In this document: piece after piece, positions 7,682 through 17,314 of the stretch
Layout of the letters: the number at the start of each line of letters is the position of its first letter
Numbering within the stretch: the stretch's first letter is position 1
NCBI GenBank assembly: GCA_050943335.1
Contig: JBMNOZ010000017.1
Coordinates: 1 to 48,670 of the forward strand
Length of the DNA stretch: 48,670 bases
Origin: JBMNOZ01 sp050943335
Lineage (GTDB): Bacteria > Bacillota > Desulfitobacteriia > Desulfitobacteriales > Syntrophobotulaceae
Direction: 5' to 3'
Made by a program: the position numbers and the translations under genes
The notes under the pieces: generated by a model
What the model saw: only the letters and a program-made list of their open reading frames with translations
What the model was told of the DNA's origin: nothing
The model's database searches: none

Positions 7682-10060
7682 TTATCTCAATTCTACAATG
7701 GTAACTCCTGAATCCCCTTCCCCAAATTCACCCAAACGGTAGGAACGAACATGGGGATGATTCTTTAAGAACTGATGAACGCCCGTTCTTAAAGCCCCTG
7801 TTCCTTTACCGTGAATGATGCTTACCTGGTTAATACCGGTGATTACAGCATCGTCTAAATATTTGTCTAAAACTTTTTCCGCCTCTTCGACCAGTTGGCC
7901 CCTAATATCGATCTCACTGCGCAGATTAGCCGCTTTCCCAAGCCCAAAACTTCCTCGTAATGTCTTAGCATGGTGCTCAGGCCCACTTGTTTCATCGATA
8001 AGTCTTATTTGGGAAAGGGCAACATTTATTTTCAAAACCCCTGCCTGAATCAATACTTCATTGTTAACAGGTTCTTGGAGAACCTGTCCTTTCTGACGTA
8101 GATCCGGGATATAAACCATTTGGCCCGGTTTTATTTGCTGGGGACTGGGACCTCCCTTTTGTTTACGAGGTGACTGAAACCGCTCTGATAGTTTCTTTAC
8201 TTTACGCCGAGCCCGTTCCGCAACCCGTTCTTGCTCAAGACGTTCTTTTTTCTTGGCTTCTTTGATTTCTTTAACGATTGCCTCCGCTTCAAATTTAACA
8301 CCGCGTATTATTTCCACTGCTTCCTCTCGAGCTTTTAAAATAATTTCCTCGTATTTTTGTTCAAGTTCTTTCCTTCTTCTGTTTAATTCTTCGGCTTTCT
8401 GTTGAGCTTCTAACTTCTGTTCCTCGAGCTCTCTTTTTTGGAGGTCAATCTCTCTTTGAATTTCTTCTAAATTCTCGAGTAGATTGCTCTCTTTGATTTC
8501 ATGGTCGGAAAGGAAAAAGCGGGCCTTTTCCAAAATTAATTCATCCAACCCCAGGCGATCAGCAATAGCTAAGGCATTACTACGACCGGGAATGCCGGTG
8601 AGCAAACGATAAGTCGGTTTTAAAGTTTCGGAGTTAAATTCCACAGAAGCATTTTCGATCCCCGGGGTATTATAGGCAAAACTTTTAAGGGCTCCATAAT
8701 GACTGGTCGCAATCCCACAGCTTCCGCGTTCCAGAAGTTCCGCTAATATAGCCATCGCTAAGGCGGCCCCCTCTGCGGGGTCCGTTCCCGCTCCTAATTC
8801 ATCAAAAAGCACCAAGGATTTGTCGTCCGCCCTGTTCATGATCTCTACAATGTTAGTCATATGGCCGGAAAAGGTGCTTAAAGATTGTTCTACGCTTTGC
8901 TCATCACCGATATCGACAAAAACCTGTTGAAAAATTCCTAAGCGGGACTCACTTTCGGCCGGGATATGGAGCCCGGATTGCATCATGACAGTTAAAAGCC
9001 CGACCGTTTTTAAGGTGACGGTTTTGCCCCCGGTATTCGGGCCTGTAATCACTAGAAACCGATAGCCCCTCCCTAACTCTACCGAAATAGGAACAACCCG
9101 CCCTTTTAGAAGGGGATGACGGGCCCTGATAAGTTTTATTTCTTGATGGTTAACAACGATTGGAGAGCCCGCTTCCATATCTTCACTTAAATGAGCCTTG
9201 GCAAGGATGAAATCCAGTTTAGCAAGACCCATATAAAGTTCTGTAATTTCTTCCACTTTCTCGGTCACTAGAGCAGTGAGCTGTAAAATAATTCTCTCAA
9301 TTTCTCTCTCTTCCTTAAGCATTATTTCCCGTAATTCATTACCCAGTTCTACCACCGCTAGAGGCTCAATAAAAACTGTGGCCCCGCTAGCCGATTGGTC
9401 ATGAACAATGCCGGGGAAATCCGTGCTATGCTCCGCTTTAATCGGTACAACATAACGATCGCCGCGGGCCGTAATTAGATTATCCTGCAACATCTTTTGA
9501 TAGCGAGGATTTCGTAAAATATTATCTAAGGTTTCCTTAATTTTCTGTTGACTTCTATTTTTGGCCTGGCGCAAGCGAGCAAGTTCCTCTGAAGCACGAT
9601 CGCTTATATTACCTTCTTCGGTAAGACAACGGCTGATCTCATTTTCTATCTTTTTCTGAGGCGTAAAAGACTCAATCAGGGCTTTAATTGTAAACAATTC
9701 CCCGTATTCATCTTTATTCCCCGGATTATTATCTAAGAAATTATTGTGGATTTGCCGGCCAGTTTTTAAAGTATCCCTAATCTCCAAAAGCTCTTCGGGA
9801 CTTAGCACCCCTCCCCGCTCACATCTTTCCAAATAAGGACGAATCTCCTTCGCCCCTCGCACCGAAAATAAAGGGTTAATCCTTAACAGCATTCTTCCTT
9901 CATCTGTTTCTCTTAGCAGACTGCGAACAGTCCGGATATCCGCTACCGGGATTAATTCTTCCGCCCATTCTTTTGCTTTGGGAAGGAGACAGTGAGCGCT
10001 TAGTTTCTCTCTAATCGCTTGAAAATCTAATTTTGCTAATGCTTTTTCCGAAACTATCAC
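7682..10060 (-). CDS. mutS2: MutS2 family ATPase/endonuclease
   Basis: A MutS homologue lacking the mismatch-recognition domain; the family acts in anti-recombination and, in Bacillus, in rescue of collided ribosomes. The clamp/lever region is followed by the ATPase with Walker A GPNTGGKT, Walker B LVLFDELGAGTDP and the SALAIADRLGL region. Then come a long charged coiled coil (about residues 520-640) and a C-terminal Smr nuclease domain with the IDIRG and HGKGTGALR signatures. Length 792, normal. GTG start, 2 bp after the U32 gene stop, so the two are co-transcribed. A terminator follows. Identification is secure. Confidence 0.95.
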   Translation of the reverse strand: MIVSEKALAKLDFQAIREKLSAHCLLPKAKEWAEELIPVADIRTVRSLLRETDEGRMLLRINPLFSVRGAKEIRPYLERCERGGVLSPEELLEIRDTLKTGRQIHNNFLDNNPGNKDEYGELFTIKALIESFTPQKKIENEISRCLTEEGNISDRASEELARLRQAKNRSQQKIKETLDNILRNPRYQKMLQDNLITARGDRYVVPIKAEHSTDFPGIVHDQSASGATVFIEPLAVVELGNELREIMLKEEREIERIILQLTALVTEKVEEITELYMGLAKLDFILAKAHLSEDMEAGSPIVVNHQEIKLIRARHPLLKGRVVPISVELGRGYRFLVITGPNTGGKTVTLKTVGLLTVMMQSGLHIPAESESRLGIFQQVFVDIGDEQSVEQSLSTFSGHMTNIVEIMNRADDKSLVLFDELGAGTDPAEGAALAMAILAELLERGSCGIATSHYGALKSFAYNTPGIENASVEFNSETLKPTYRLLTGIPGRSNALAIADRLGLDELILEKARFFLSDHEIKESNLLENLEEIQREIDLQKRELEEQKLEAQQKAEELNRRRKELEQKYEEIILKAREEAVEIIRGVKFEAEAIVKEIKEAKKKERLEQERVAERARRKVKKLSERFQSPRKQKGGPSPQQIKPGQMVYIPDLRQKGQVLQEPVNNEVLIQAGVLKINVALSQIRLIDETSGPEHHAKTLRGSFGLGKAANLRSEIDIRGQLVEEAEKVLDKYLDDAVITGINQVSIIHGKGTGALRTGVHQFLKNHPHVRSYRLGEFGEGDSGVTIVELR

Positions 10061-10062
10061 TT

Positions 10063-12600
10063 TTATTCCAGCACCCCTCTATAAAAATGTCCCTTGGTAA
10101 AGCCCTCCGGGTAAAGGGATTCCAGGTCCTTCATCATTTCTTCAGCCTCTATATTTGTGTCTCTTCCCTTAATTGCTTCTGTCCATAATTTCCGAAAGAT
10201 CCTTACTGTAGCCTCCTCTTGAATTGGCGAAGATCTAATAAGTTCGAGCCGAATATTCTTAAGGCCTAATTTAGCTAACTGAGGAAGCTCAGCCAAGAGG
10301 TTTAAACGTTTAGCATTAAAAATATGCATTCGACATTCCCGATCCGTCAAGATAGGAAACTTATAAGCCAGACGATCCTTAAGGTAGTAATCATCCTGTT
10401 TACAGATTTTGCTACAAGTCTTCACCTTTCCATTTCTTTGACCTAAAGTCGCCCCCACCAAGCAAAACTCACTGATCATCATCTCTAGATCCCCAAAGAC
10501 AATCATTTCTGCAAAATCGAGCAAAGAAAAAGCCTTTAATTGTTCTTGATTTATTTCAGTGGAAAGAGTAGCCCTTCTCCCCCCTGTTTTTAGGATATAA
10601 TCCAGGGCTGCAGAATTGAAGACCGGTAAAGAGTGATCGCTTTCCCAAGCCCAAGACCGGTCCAACTCTTGGATCATCCTGATCCCGGCTAAACTCCCTG
10701 TTAAAACTGTCGGTCTGTGTTCCCAGGTAGAAATCTCTCTCAACTTCTTAAATTCTTGTTTACTCTGCCTTTCATTCATTACTCGGGGTAGACGGTAAAG
10801 AGGCTCTATTCCTCGGTTCAAACAGAACTCTGTAATTTCCTGTAATTCCTTTAATGTTAAAGGCCGGTCTCGATACCAATGTTCCCCGCCGAAGATAATC
10901 CGGTCTGCTCCGGCTTTGATTAGGGCCGGTATTCTAGCCAATTCTCTAACTGCTACGGTAAGAACAGGATTTCTTGATTTTTGAATTTTCTTACTCAACT
11001 GCCAGTTTTTTGAGCGTTTTTGGAAAGTGGCTTTGTCTACAAATTCAGCACCCCTTGCCGGTTTTGCTAATAGCTGATCGACTACTTTTCGCCGCAGATC
11101 ATTAATCTCACTGACGGGGACTATAAGGTTATCCGGAATTTCAGTAAGCAATTCCGCTAGGAAAAAGGGAGTATTTCCCAGTCTTCCCAGCTGTTTAAAT
11201 AAGAAATCATAATCTAAGGGTCTATTTGTCGCCTTTTGGGCCGGAAGATTTGTTTCCCCTCCAGCGAAATTTTCTCCGTCCCAGGCCTCTAACTTGAGCT
11301 TTGTGCCCAGTTGACCGGTAACAATCATCTTTAAAGGCCTTTTGCGGGTTTCTTTACCTTCCTGATAACTTAACTTTGCTCTCTCCATTAATAACCGGTC
11401 ATTGGTTTTAAACACCCGATCCCCTTTTCTAGCCCTTCCTCTAAACTGGATTCCTACAACCTCTCCCTTCCGAGCTTCCTGAACGAGTTGCCCGTTGGAG
11501 CTGTAGATTTTTCCGACAATCAGACCCTCCCGTCCCCGTCCAGTCCAGATTTCCAGCCCATCCCCCATATTTAAAGAGTTTTCTAGTTTCAACTGTATAC
11601 GGTCTGGCTTAGTTTCCAGTATACGTCCTAAAAAGGTCCCGCGATTATTGGGCCGGCTAAAACTCATTAGTTCCGCGCCTTTTTCGCCTTGAAAATAGCC
11701 AGCAGTAAATTCGCGGTTAAAAATTTGCGTTAACTCATATTTTTCCTGGGCTGTGAGTCCCGGCTGACCCTGGTACAAGTTATCCAAAGCCTGACGGTAA
11801 ATCCTAGTTACCGTGGCTACATATTCCGGTCTTTTCATCCGCCCCTCAATTTTTAAAGAGGTGAGACCGGTTTTCTGGAGTTCAACAAGATGCTCGGATA
11901 GATTAAGATCTTTAGGGCTTAAGAGATAATTGCCATTACCGTAATCAGCCAGGACATCCTTCCCTTTGCGGTCCACCAGTTGATAGGCCATTCTACAAGG
12001 CTGGGCGCAACGACCCCGATTACCGCTTCGAGCCCCAATATAGCTGGACATTAGACATTGCCCGGAATAGCAGATACACAAAGCTCCATGGACAAAAACT
12101 TCTATCTCGAGGTTCGTCTTTTGAACAATTTCCTCTATTTCCTTGGCTGAAGCTTCCCGGGCTAAAACCACCCTGGAAAAACCCAGCTGCTCTAATTGTT
12201 TACAAGAGAGACTATTATTTATAGTCATCTGCGTGCTGGCATGGATTTTCATCTCCGGCAGAACATTCTTTAGAAAGTGAGCTACTCCCAGATCCTGAAC
12301 AATTAAAGCTTCCACACCTAAGTTGTAAAGCTCGTAAATATAATCTGCCAATTCTGGGAATTCCTTATCGGCAACCAGAATATTCACTGTTACATAAACC
12401 TTGACTTGCCGTTTTTTAGCGTAGTCAACAGCCTTTTTTAATTCCTCTATCTCAAAATTTGCTGCTGAAGCCCGGGCATTAAACATCTTGCCGCCTAAAT
12501 AGACAGCATCAGCCCCGTTTTCCACAGCAGCCCTTAAAGCCTCAAAACTCCCAGCCGGGGCCAAGAGTTCTATTTTTCCTACCGTAATATCTGAATCCAT
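10063..12600 (-). CDS. U32 family peptidase / RlhA-like 23S rRNA hydroxylation protein
   Basis: The N-terminal half is a U32 domain: LLAPAGSFEALRAAVENGADAVYLG, then the signature EVFVHGALCICYSGQCLMSS with the cysteine cluster completed by GNRGRCAQPCR. The middle part matches the DUF3656-type extension seen in E. coli RlhA, which promotes hydroxylation of a 23S rRNA cytidine. The last 300 residues add a further TIM-like segment with cysteines near CSKICKQDD. Length 845, usual for Firmicute members. Proteolysis has been proposed historically, but the RlhA/TrhP precedent favours RNA hydroxylation. The gene lies 2 bp ahead of mutS2. Confidence 0.85.
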   Translation of the reverse strand: MDSDITVGKIELLAPAGSFEALRAAVENGADAVYLGGKMFNARASAANFEIEELKKAVDYAKKRQVKVYVTVNILVADKEFPELADYIYELYNLGVEALIVQDLGVAHFLKNVLPEMKIHASTQMTINNSLSCKQLEQLGFSRVVLAREASAKEIEEIVQKTNLEIEVFVHGALCICYSGQCLMSSYIGARSGNRGRCAQPCRMAYQLVDRKGKDVLADYGNGNYLLSPKDLNLSEHLVELQKTGLTSLKIEGRMKRPEYVATVTRIYRQALDNLYQGQPGLTAQEKYELTQIFNREFTAGYFQGEKGAELMSFSRPNNRGTFLGRILETKPDRIQLKLENSLNMGDGLEIWTGRGREGLIVGKIYSSNGQLVQEARKGEVVGIQFRGRARKGDRVFKTNDRLLMERAKLSYQEGKETRKRPLKMIVTGQLGTKLKLEAWDGENFAGGETNLPAQKATNRPLDYDFLFKQLGRLGNTPFFLAELLTEIPDNLIVPVSEINDLRRKVVDQLLAKPARGAEFVDKATFQKRSKNWQLSKKIQKSRNPVLTVAVRELARIPALIKAGADRIIFGGEHWYRDRPLTLKELQEITEFCLNRGIEPLYRLPRVMNERQSKQEFKKLREISTWEHRPTVLTGSLAGIRMIQELDRSWAWESDHSLPVFNSAALDYILKTGGRRATLSTEINQEQLKAFSLLDFAEMIVFGDLEMMISEFCLVGATLGQRNGKVKTCSKICKQDDYYLKDRLAYKFPILTDRECRMHIFNAKRLNLLAELPQLAKLGLKNIRLELIRSSPIQEEATVRIFRKLWTEAIKGRDTNIEAEEMMKDLESLYPEGFTKGHFYRGVLE

Positions 12601-12644
12601 ACGAATTCCCCGATCTAAAAGTAGTATAAAATCCCGTTATTATA

Positions 12645-12789
12645 ATACCATACCCATTTTTATTAACCAAAAGGATGGTATCTATGTTCGAAATGAACCG
12701 GGACCAAAATAGAGAACCCCCTGGAAAGGAGGTTCAACCCTAAACTGCTCCACTATATAAACCATATAGACCACAACCCCCTGTTGTGG
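12645..12789. repeat. Cluster of four hairpins between UPF0210 and the U32 gene
   Basis: Four inverted repeats lie within 145 bp: ATACCAT/ATGGTAT (12645-12681), GAACCCCC/GGAGGTTC (12714-12735), CTATAT/ATATAG (12753-12769) and CCACAAC/GTTGTGG (12771-12789). Read on the minus strand, the 12714-12735 hairpin improves by G-U pairing and is followed by TCTATTTT, so it may terminate the UPF0210 transcript. A TATAAT on the minus strand (about 12639-12644) is a candidate -10 for the U32-mutS2 operon. Confidence 0.6.
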
Positions 12790-12792
12790 ACC

Positions 12793-14160
12793 CTAATTTT
12801 TAAAACTATGAATAGGGGCCGGAATCCTGCCCCCTCGGTTAATAAATTCTTCTGAACTAAATTTGTTTACCGGCATAATGGGAGCGTGACCCAAAAGTCC
12901 CCCAAATTCTGCTCTATCCCCTACAGTTTTCCCGTAAACAGGGATAATCCGGACAGCGGTGGTTTTTTGGTTAATAACCCCTATTGCCGCCTCATCAGCA
13001 ATAATTGCCGAGATTGTCGATTCTTTAGTGTCTCCGGGAATGGCAATCATATCTAAACCTACGGAGCAGACACTGGTCATAGCTTCCAGCTTATCAAAAG
13101 TTAATGCTCCCGACTCTACCGCTTGAATCATGCCCTCGTCCTCGCTCACCGGAATGAAGGCTCCGCTTAATCCTCCTACTGAGGAGGAAGCCATTATTCC
13201 GCCTTTTTTTACCGCATCATTGAGGAGAGCTAAAGCGGCAGTGGTACCGTGAGCCCCGCAGGCTTCCAGCCCCATTTCCTCTAAGATCCGGGCCACACTG
13301 TCCCCAATCTCAGGAGTGGGGGCCAGGGATAAATCTAAAATACCGAAAGGAACGTTGAGGCGTTTTGAAACTTCATTCCCTACTAATTGCCCAGCCCGGG
13401 TAATCTTGAAAGCTGTTTTTTTGATGTTTTCCGCTACTTCATGAAGGGCCCGGCCCTTTACTTTTTCTAAAGCTCTTTTTACTGTCCCGGGTCCACTCAC
13501 TCCGACGTTAATTACAACTTCCGGTTCCCCAATCCCGTGCAAGGCCCCAGCCATAAAGGGGTTATCATCAACAGCATTAGCAAAAACTACTAGTTTGGCA
13601 CAGCCTAAGGAGTCCCGATCCCTGGTTAAATAGGCGGTCTTTTTAATGACTTTCCCCATCAGTTTGACAGCATCCATATTAATCCCAGCCTTGGAATTGG
13701 CCACATTGACTGAAGAACACACTCTTTCCGTTTCTTTTAAGGATTCCGGGATAGAATGAATTAATACCCTGTCTCCCTTGGAAAAACCTTTGTGTACTAG
13801 AGCGGAAAAACCTCCGATAAAATTAACCCCCACCTCCTGGGCAGCCTGATCTAAAACCCTGGCGTATTCTCCGTAGTGATCCTCCTGGCTGGCGGCGGCT
13901 ATTAAAGCGATTGGGGTTACGGCAATTCTCTTATTGATAATTGGTATTCCAAATTCATTTTCAATCTGATCTCCCACAGCTACCAAATTCTGAGCTAACT
14001 TTGTAATTTTACTGTATATCTTGCGACGGGCTTTTTTCCCATCGGAATCTATACAATCAACAAGGGATATCCCCATTGTGATAGTGCGGATATCCAGCTT
14101 TTCTTTTTCAATCATCCGAATTGTTTCAAGAATATTACTACCAAGAACCACAATCTTCAC
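12793..14160 (-). CDS. UPF0210 (PFL/DUF711) family protein
   Basis: 455 residues of the UPF0210 family, structurally related to pyruvate formate-lyase-like barrels; no reaction has been assigned to the family as far as I know. Recognisable from ETIRMIEKEKLDIRTITMGI at the N-terminus, many Gly/Ala-rich stretches and GGLLGHAPIMPVN near the end. GTG start 7 bp after the UPF0237 stop, so the two are translated from one mRNA. The pairing with a small ACT protein is conserved in Firmicutes and hints at ligand-controlled activity of the larger protein. Confidence 0.9.
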   Translation of the reverse strand: MKIVVLGSNILETIRMIEKEKLDIRTITMGISLVDCIDSDGKKARRKIYSKITKLAQNLVAVGDQIENEFGIPIINKRIAVTPIALIAAASQEDHYGEYARVLDQAAQEVGVNFIGGFSALVHKGFSKGDRVLIHSIPESLKETERVCSSVNVANSKAGINMDAVKLMGKVIKKTAYLTRDRDSLGCAKLVVFANAVDDNPFMAGALHGIGEPEVVINVGVSGPGTVKRALEKVKGRALHEVAENIKKTAFKITRAGQLVGNEVSKRLNVPFGILDLSLAPTPEIGDSVARILEEMGLEACGAHGTTAALALLNDAVKKGGIMASSSVGGLSGAFIPVSEDEGMIQAVESGALTFDKLEAMTSVCSVGLDMIAIPGDTKESTISAIIADEAAIGVINQKTTAVRIIPVYGKTVGDRAEFGGLLGHAPIMPVNKFSSEEFINRGGRIPAPIHSFKN

Positions 14161-14167
14161 TCCAACC

Positions 14168-14437
14168 CTAAATATTGTGCATATAGTTAAAAATCTCTTC
14201 TCTTTGGATTCTAATAGAAAGACCCATTTTTTCTTCTAAGTCTTCGAGCTTCCTTTTGAGATCGTTGAAATCGCCTTTCATATTCGTCAGATTAACCAAC
14301 ATCATCATCGTAAAATAGTTTTGAAGAATGGTCTGGCTTATATCTTCTATATTAACGTTGTTTTCCGCTAGAATTTTGGTCACGGCATAAATAATGCCCA
14401 CCCTATCCTTGCCTATTACTGTAATAATGGCTTTCAT
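14168..14437 (-). CDS. UPF0237 ACT-domain protein
   Basis: An 89-residue single ACT domain: MKAIITVIGKDRVGIIYAVT gives the beta-alpha-beta start with the DRVG ligand loop, then NVNIEDISQTIL. ACT domains bind small ligands, usually amino acids, and regulate partner proteins. GGAGG lies about 8 nt before the ATG. It directly precedes its usual partner UPF0210 by 7 bp. A TATAAT on the minus strand (14493-14488) with a poor -35 is a likely -10 for this pair. Confidence 0.88.
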   Translation of the reverse strand: MKAIITVIGKDRVGIIYAVTKILAENNVNIEDISQTILQNYFTMMMLVNLTNMKGDFNDLKRKLEDLEEKMGLSIRIQREEIFNYMHNI

Positions 14438-14514
14438 AATAAACCTCCGTTTTTATTTACAGGTATTCTTCCCCTGCCATGGCTCTTATTATAAACATCT
14501 GGAATAAATGTAAG

Positions 14515-14541
14515 ACAGGCAACTTTAGTTGCCTGTTTTTT
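14515..14541. terminator. Hairpin after zapA, terminator-like
   Basis: ACAGGCAAC (14515-14523) and GTTGCCTGT (14528-14536) form a 9-bp stem with a 4-nt loop. The T-run is strong on the plus strand (TTTTTTA) but weak on the minus strand, where the genes run. It probably ends the pheST-zapA transcript with modest efficiency. Confidence 0.6.
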
Positions 14542-14567
14542 ACCTGTTCTTTCAGAAGATAATTTCG

Positions 14568-14828
14568 TTATTCTTCTTCCTTTTCCCCTAATAGATCCAT
14601 AACTGTTTTTTGTTCATCCCTTATTTTTGCCAATTCATCGGCCAAATTTAGAGCCACTAAAGTAGCCACTTGATGAACTGCCAAGCGAGGGGATCTTAAT
14701 GAAACCTCGTGCATCCTTCGATCAACTTCCTTCGCTAAATCGCGAATATAATCTTCCGGACTCGTTCCCCGTATCACGTATGGTTCTCCAAAAATTTCAA
14801 CCGAGACTTTCTTGCTTTCCCGATTCAC
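14568..14828 (-). CDS. zapA: Cell division protein ZapA
   Basis: A small (86-residue) FtsZ-associated protein that bundles Z-ring filaments. The family pattern VSVEIFGEPYVIRGTSPEDYIRDLAKEVDRRM is followed by an alpha-helical, coiled-coil-prone C-terminus (VATLVALNLADELAKIRDEQ). GTG start with only a distant AAGGA. It follows pheT by 47 bp, an order conserved in Firmicutes (pheS-pheT-zapA). Here the usual cvpA and mutS2 do not follow immediately; the UPF0237/UPF0210 pair and the U32 gene come in between. Confidence 0.88.
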   Translation of the reverse strand: MNRESKKVSVEIFGEPYVIRGTSPEDYIRDLAKEVDRRMHEVSLRSPRLAVHQVATLVALNLADELAKIRDEQKTVMDLLGEKEEE

Positions 14829-14875
14829 AGTACTTCACGCTTCCTTATTATTTGTCTGAATAACATCTATTTTAT

Positions 14876-17287
14876 TTACTTTCGCCATTCCGCCCCGAAT
14901 TCCTGCTGAATTTGTTCCAGGATACTGGAATTCAGGGTATTGACTTCTTCATCCGTAAGAGTCCGCTCCGCTGATTGATAGCGCAAGGCTAAAGCTAGGC
15001 TTTTGTGGCCTTGCGGAATCGGTTTGCCCTGATAGACATCAAAAATCTCAACTTCTTTTAGAAGTTCGCCGCCCAACTCTAATATCCTGGTTTTAAGATC
15101 CTCGGCTTGAATATCTTCCTGGACAACAAGAGCTAAGTCCCTCAAGATTGCAGGGAAGCGGGGATATGATTTGGCAATAACTGTAGTCTTCCGGTTCCGG
15201 AACAGAACGGAAAAATTTAATTCAAATAAAATAGGTCGATCTAGATCCCATTCCTCATCAAGTCCTGGATAGATCTCGCCAATAAAGCCCAGGTACTCCT
15301 CGTTTACAAAAATTTCTGCTGATCGCCCGGGATGAAGAAGATTTTGCAGTTTTTCTTTTTTAACTCTTTTATATTCAAATTCCAGGCCTATGTTTTTAGC
15401 CAGCATCTCTAAAATACCTTTGACGTAAAAAAAGCCATAAGGAGTTTGATCCGCTAACCAATGTCTTTTGCTTTGACCCTGAGCAAGCCCGGCAATCATT
15501 AGTCTCTCCTCTGGCAATTCTTTTAAAGGTAGGGCTTTCGGCCAATAAACATTACCGATTTCAAAAAGAAGTAAATCTAAATTCCGTCTAGAGGCATTCC
15601 GAGAAGCGATTTCTAAAAGACCAGGAATAAGAGAGGTCCTCATAACCCCTAATTCCTCTCTTAAAGGGTTCAAAAGAGGAATACTGCGTCCTTCTAGACC
15701 CCAAACATCATCCTGTTTCCGATCCAAGAAGGAATAAGTGATAACTTCGTTCATACCGGCCCTAAGCAGCACTTTCCGTAGCTGTACGCGAAAGGCTTGT
15801 TCTTCTGACCTTCGGCCTTGGGTTTGAATCCCTGCGGGTAAAGTAGTAGGTATTCGATCATAACCGATTACCCGGGCTATCTCTTCTATCATGTCCTCTT
15901 CTATTTTTAAGTCCTGCCGGAAAGAAGGAATCTCAACCGTAAAGAGACCCGGGGCTTTTAGTTTATAATTAAAGTCTAGGGCCGTTAGAACCTTTTCTAC
16001 TTCTTTCTCCCTATAATTAGTGCCCAGCACAGCATTAACTCGCGCTAGACCGACGTCAATACTGACTGGCGGGGGAAGAAAAGCGACCTTCTCAGTAAAA
16101 GACATGGGAACTCCAGCCCCAAGTTCTAACAAAAGCTCTGCCACTCTTGCTAAGGTGGGCACTGTGCCATAAGGATCCACCCCTTTTTCAAAGCGGCTAG
16201 AGGATTCCGAACGAAGCCCTAGTTTTCTACTGGTTCGACGAACACTGGATCCTAAGAAATGAGCCGCTTCAAAGAGAATCTTAGTTGTCTCTGAAGTGAC
16301 CTCGGTTTCCTGACCCCCCATTACTCCGGCAATGGCTACCGGGCCGTTATTATCGGCAATGACTAACATCCCACTGTCCAGTTTTCTTTCCACCCCGTCC
16401 AGGGTTACTAGGCGTTCTCCCTCCTCAGCCAATCGGACTCTGATCGGTCCCTCTAATTTATCCCTATCAAAAGCGTGGAGGGGCTGACCCATTTCCAACA
16501 TACAATAATTAGTAATGTCGACAATATTGTTGATAGGGCGAATTCCTGCCGCTCGAAGCCTGTTTTGCATCCAGAGGGGCGAATCTTTAATCACTACATC
16601 ATCTACCAAGAGAGCCGAATAGCGCCAGGACAGTTCGGGATTGATTATCTCGATTTTTTGTTTGATGTCCTCGGGCCAAAGAGGATGTTTTTCCAGCATT
16701 GTTTCGGGAATCTGCGGTTTCAAGCCTAAAAGGGTTCCCACCTCCCGGGCAACATTAATTATCCCCAAACAATCAGGACGATTGGGGTAAAGCTCCAATT
16801 CCAAAACTTGATCATCAAGACCAAGGTAATCTTCTAACTTTTTGCCGACCTCAGCCTCGGGGGATAAAATCAAAATTCCATCTTTACTCCGCTCTTTACC
16901 CACCCCTTCAATTTCAAGCTCTTTTTCGGAGCAGAGCATTCCATAGGATTTCTCACCCCTTAATTTTGCGGCCTTGATTTTTGTTCCCCCGGGTAAGACA
17001 GCTCCAACCACAGCCACCGGGACTTTGTCTCCTACCCGGACATTGTTGGCCCCGGTCACAATCACTAATTCCTCTCTGCCAACATCTACTCGGCAGATTT
17101 GTAATTTCTCTGCGTTTCCGTGGGGCAGAAGCTCTAAAATTTCCCCTATGTAAATATCTTTAAATCCTTTATTAAGATTTTCTATCTTCTCAACCTCTAT
17201 CCCGCCACGGGTAAGAATCTCAGCCAGCTCCTCCGGACCGGTTTCAAAATCTAGATATTCCTTCAACCATTTTACACTGACTCTCAT
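14876..17287 (-). CDS. pheT: Phenylalanyl-tRNA synthetase beta subunit
   Basis: The large chain of the (alpha-beta)2 enzyme. In order: an N-terminal tRNA-binding OB fold (residues about 40-150, GEILELLPHGNAEKLQICRVDVG), B3/B4 editing domain, B5 DNA-binding-like domain, the catalytic-core-like domain and a C-terminal ferredoxin-fold anticodon-binding domain (SYPRFPAILRDLALVVQED). Length 803 residues, typical. It lies 27 bp after pheS, under control of the same T-box. The start ATG has AGGAGG about 6 nt upstream. Confidence 0.97.
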   Translation of the reverse strand: MRVSVKWLKEYLDFETGPEELAEILTRGGIEVEKIENLNKGFKDIYIGEILELLPHGNAEKLQICRVDVGREELVIVTGANNVRVGDKVPVAVVGAVLPGGTKIKAAKLRGEKSYGMLCSEKELEIEGVGKERSKDGILILSPEAEVGKKLEDYLGLDDQVLELELYPNRPDCLGIINVAREVGTLLGLKPQIPETMLEKHPLWPEDIKQKIEIINPELSWRYSALLVDDVVIKDSPLWMQNRLRAAGIRPINNIVDITNYCMLEMGQPLHAFDRDKLEGPIRVRLAEEGERLVTLDGVERKLDSGMLVIADNNGPVAIAGVMGGQETEVTSETTKILFEAAHFLGSSVRRTSRKLGLRSESSSRFEKGVDPYGTVPTLARVAELLLELGAGVPMSFTEKVAFLPPPVSIDVGLARVNAVLGTNYREKEVEKVLTALDFNYKLKAPGLFTVEIPSFRQDLKIEEDMIEEIARVIGYDRIPTTLPAGIQTQGRRSEEQAFRVQLRKVLLRAGMNEVITYSFLDRKQDDVWGLEGRSIPLLNPLREELGVMRTSLIPGLLEIASRNASRRNLDLLLFEIGNVYWPKALPLKELPEERLMIAGLAQGQSKRHWLADQTPYGFFYVKGILEMLAKNIGLEFEYKRVKKEKLQNLLHPGRSAEIFVNEEYLGFIGEIYPGLDEEWDLDRPILFELNFSVLFRNRKTTVIAKSYPRFPAILRDLALVVQEDIQAEDLKTRILELGGELLKEVEIFDVYQGKPIPQGHKSLALALRYQSAERTLTDEEVNTLNSSILEQIQQEFGAEWRK

Positions 17288-17314
17288 TACAAATCCTCCT
17301 AAGCATTAAAATAC

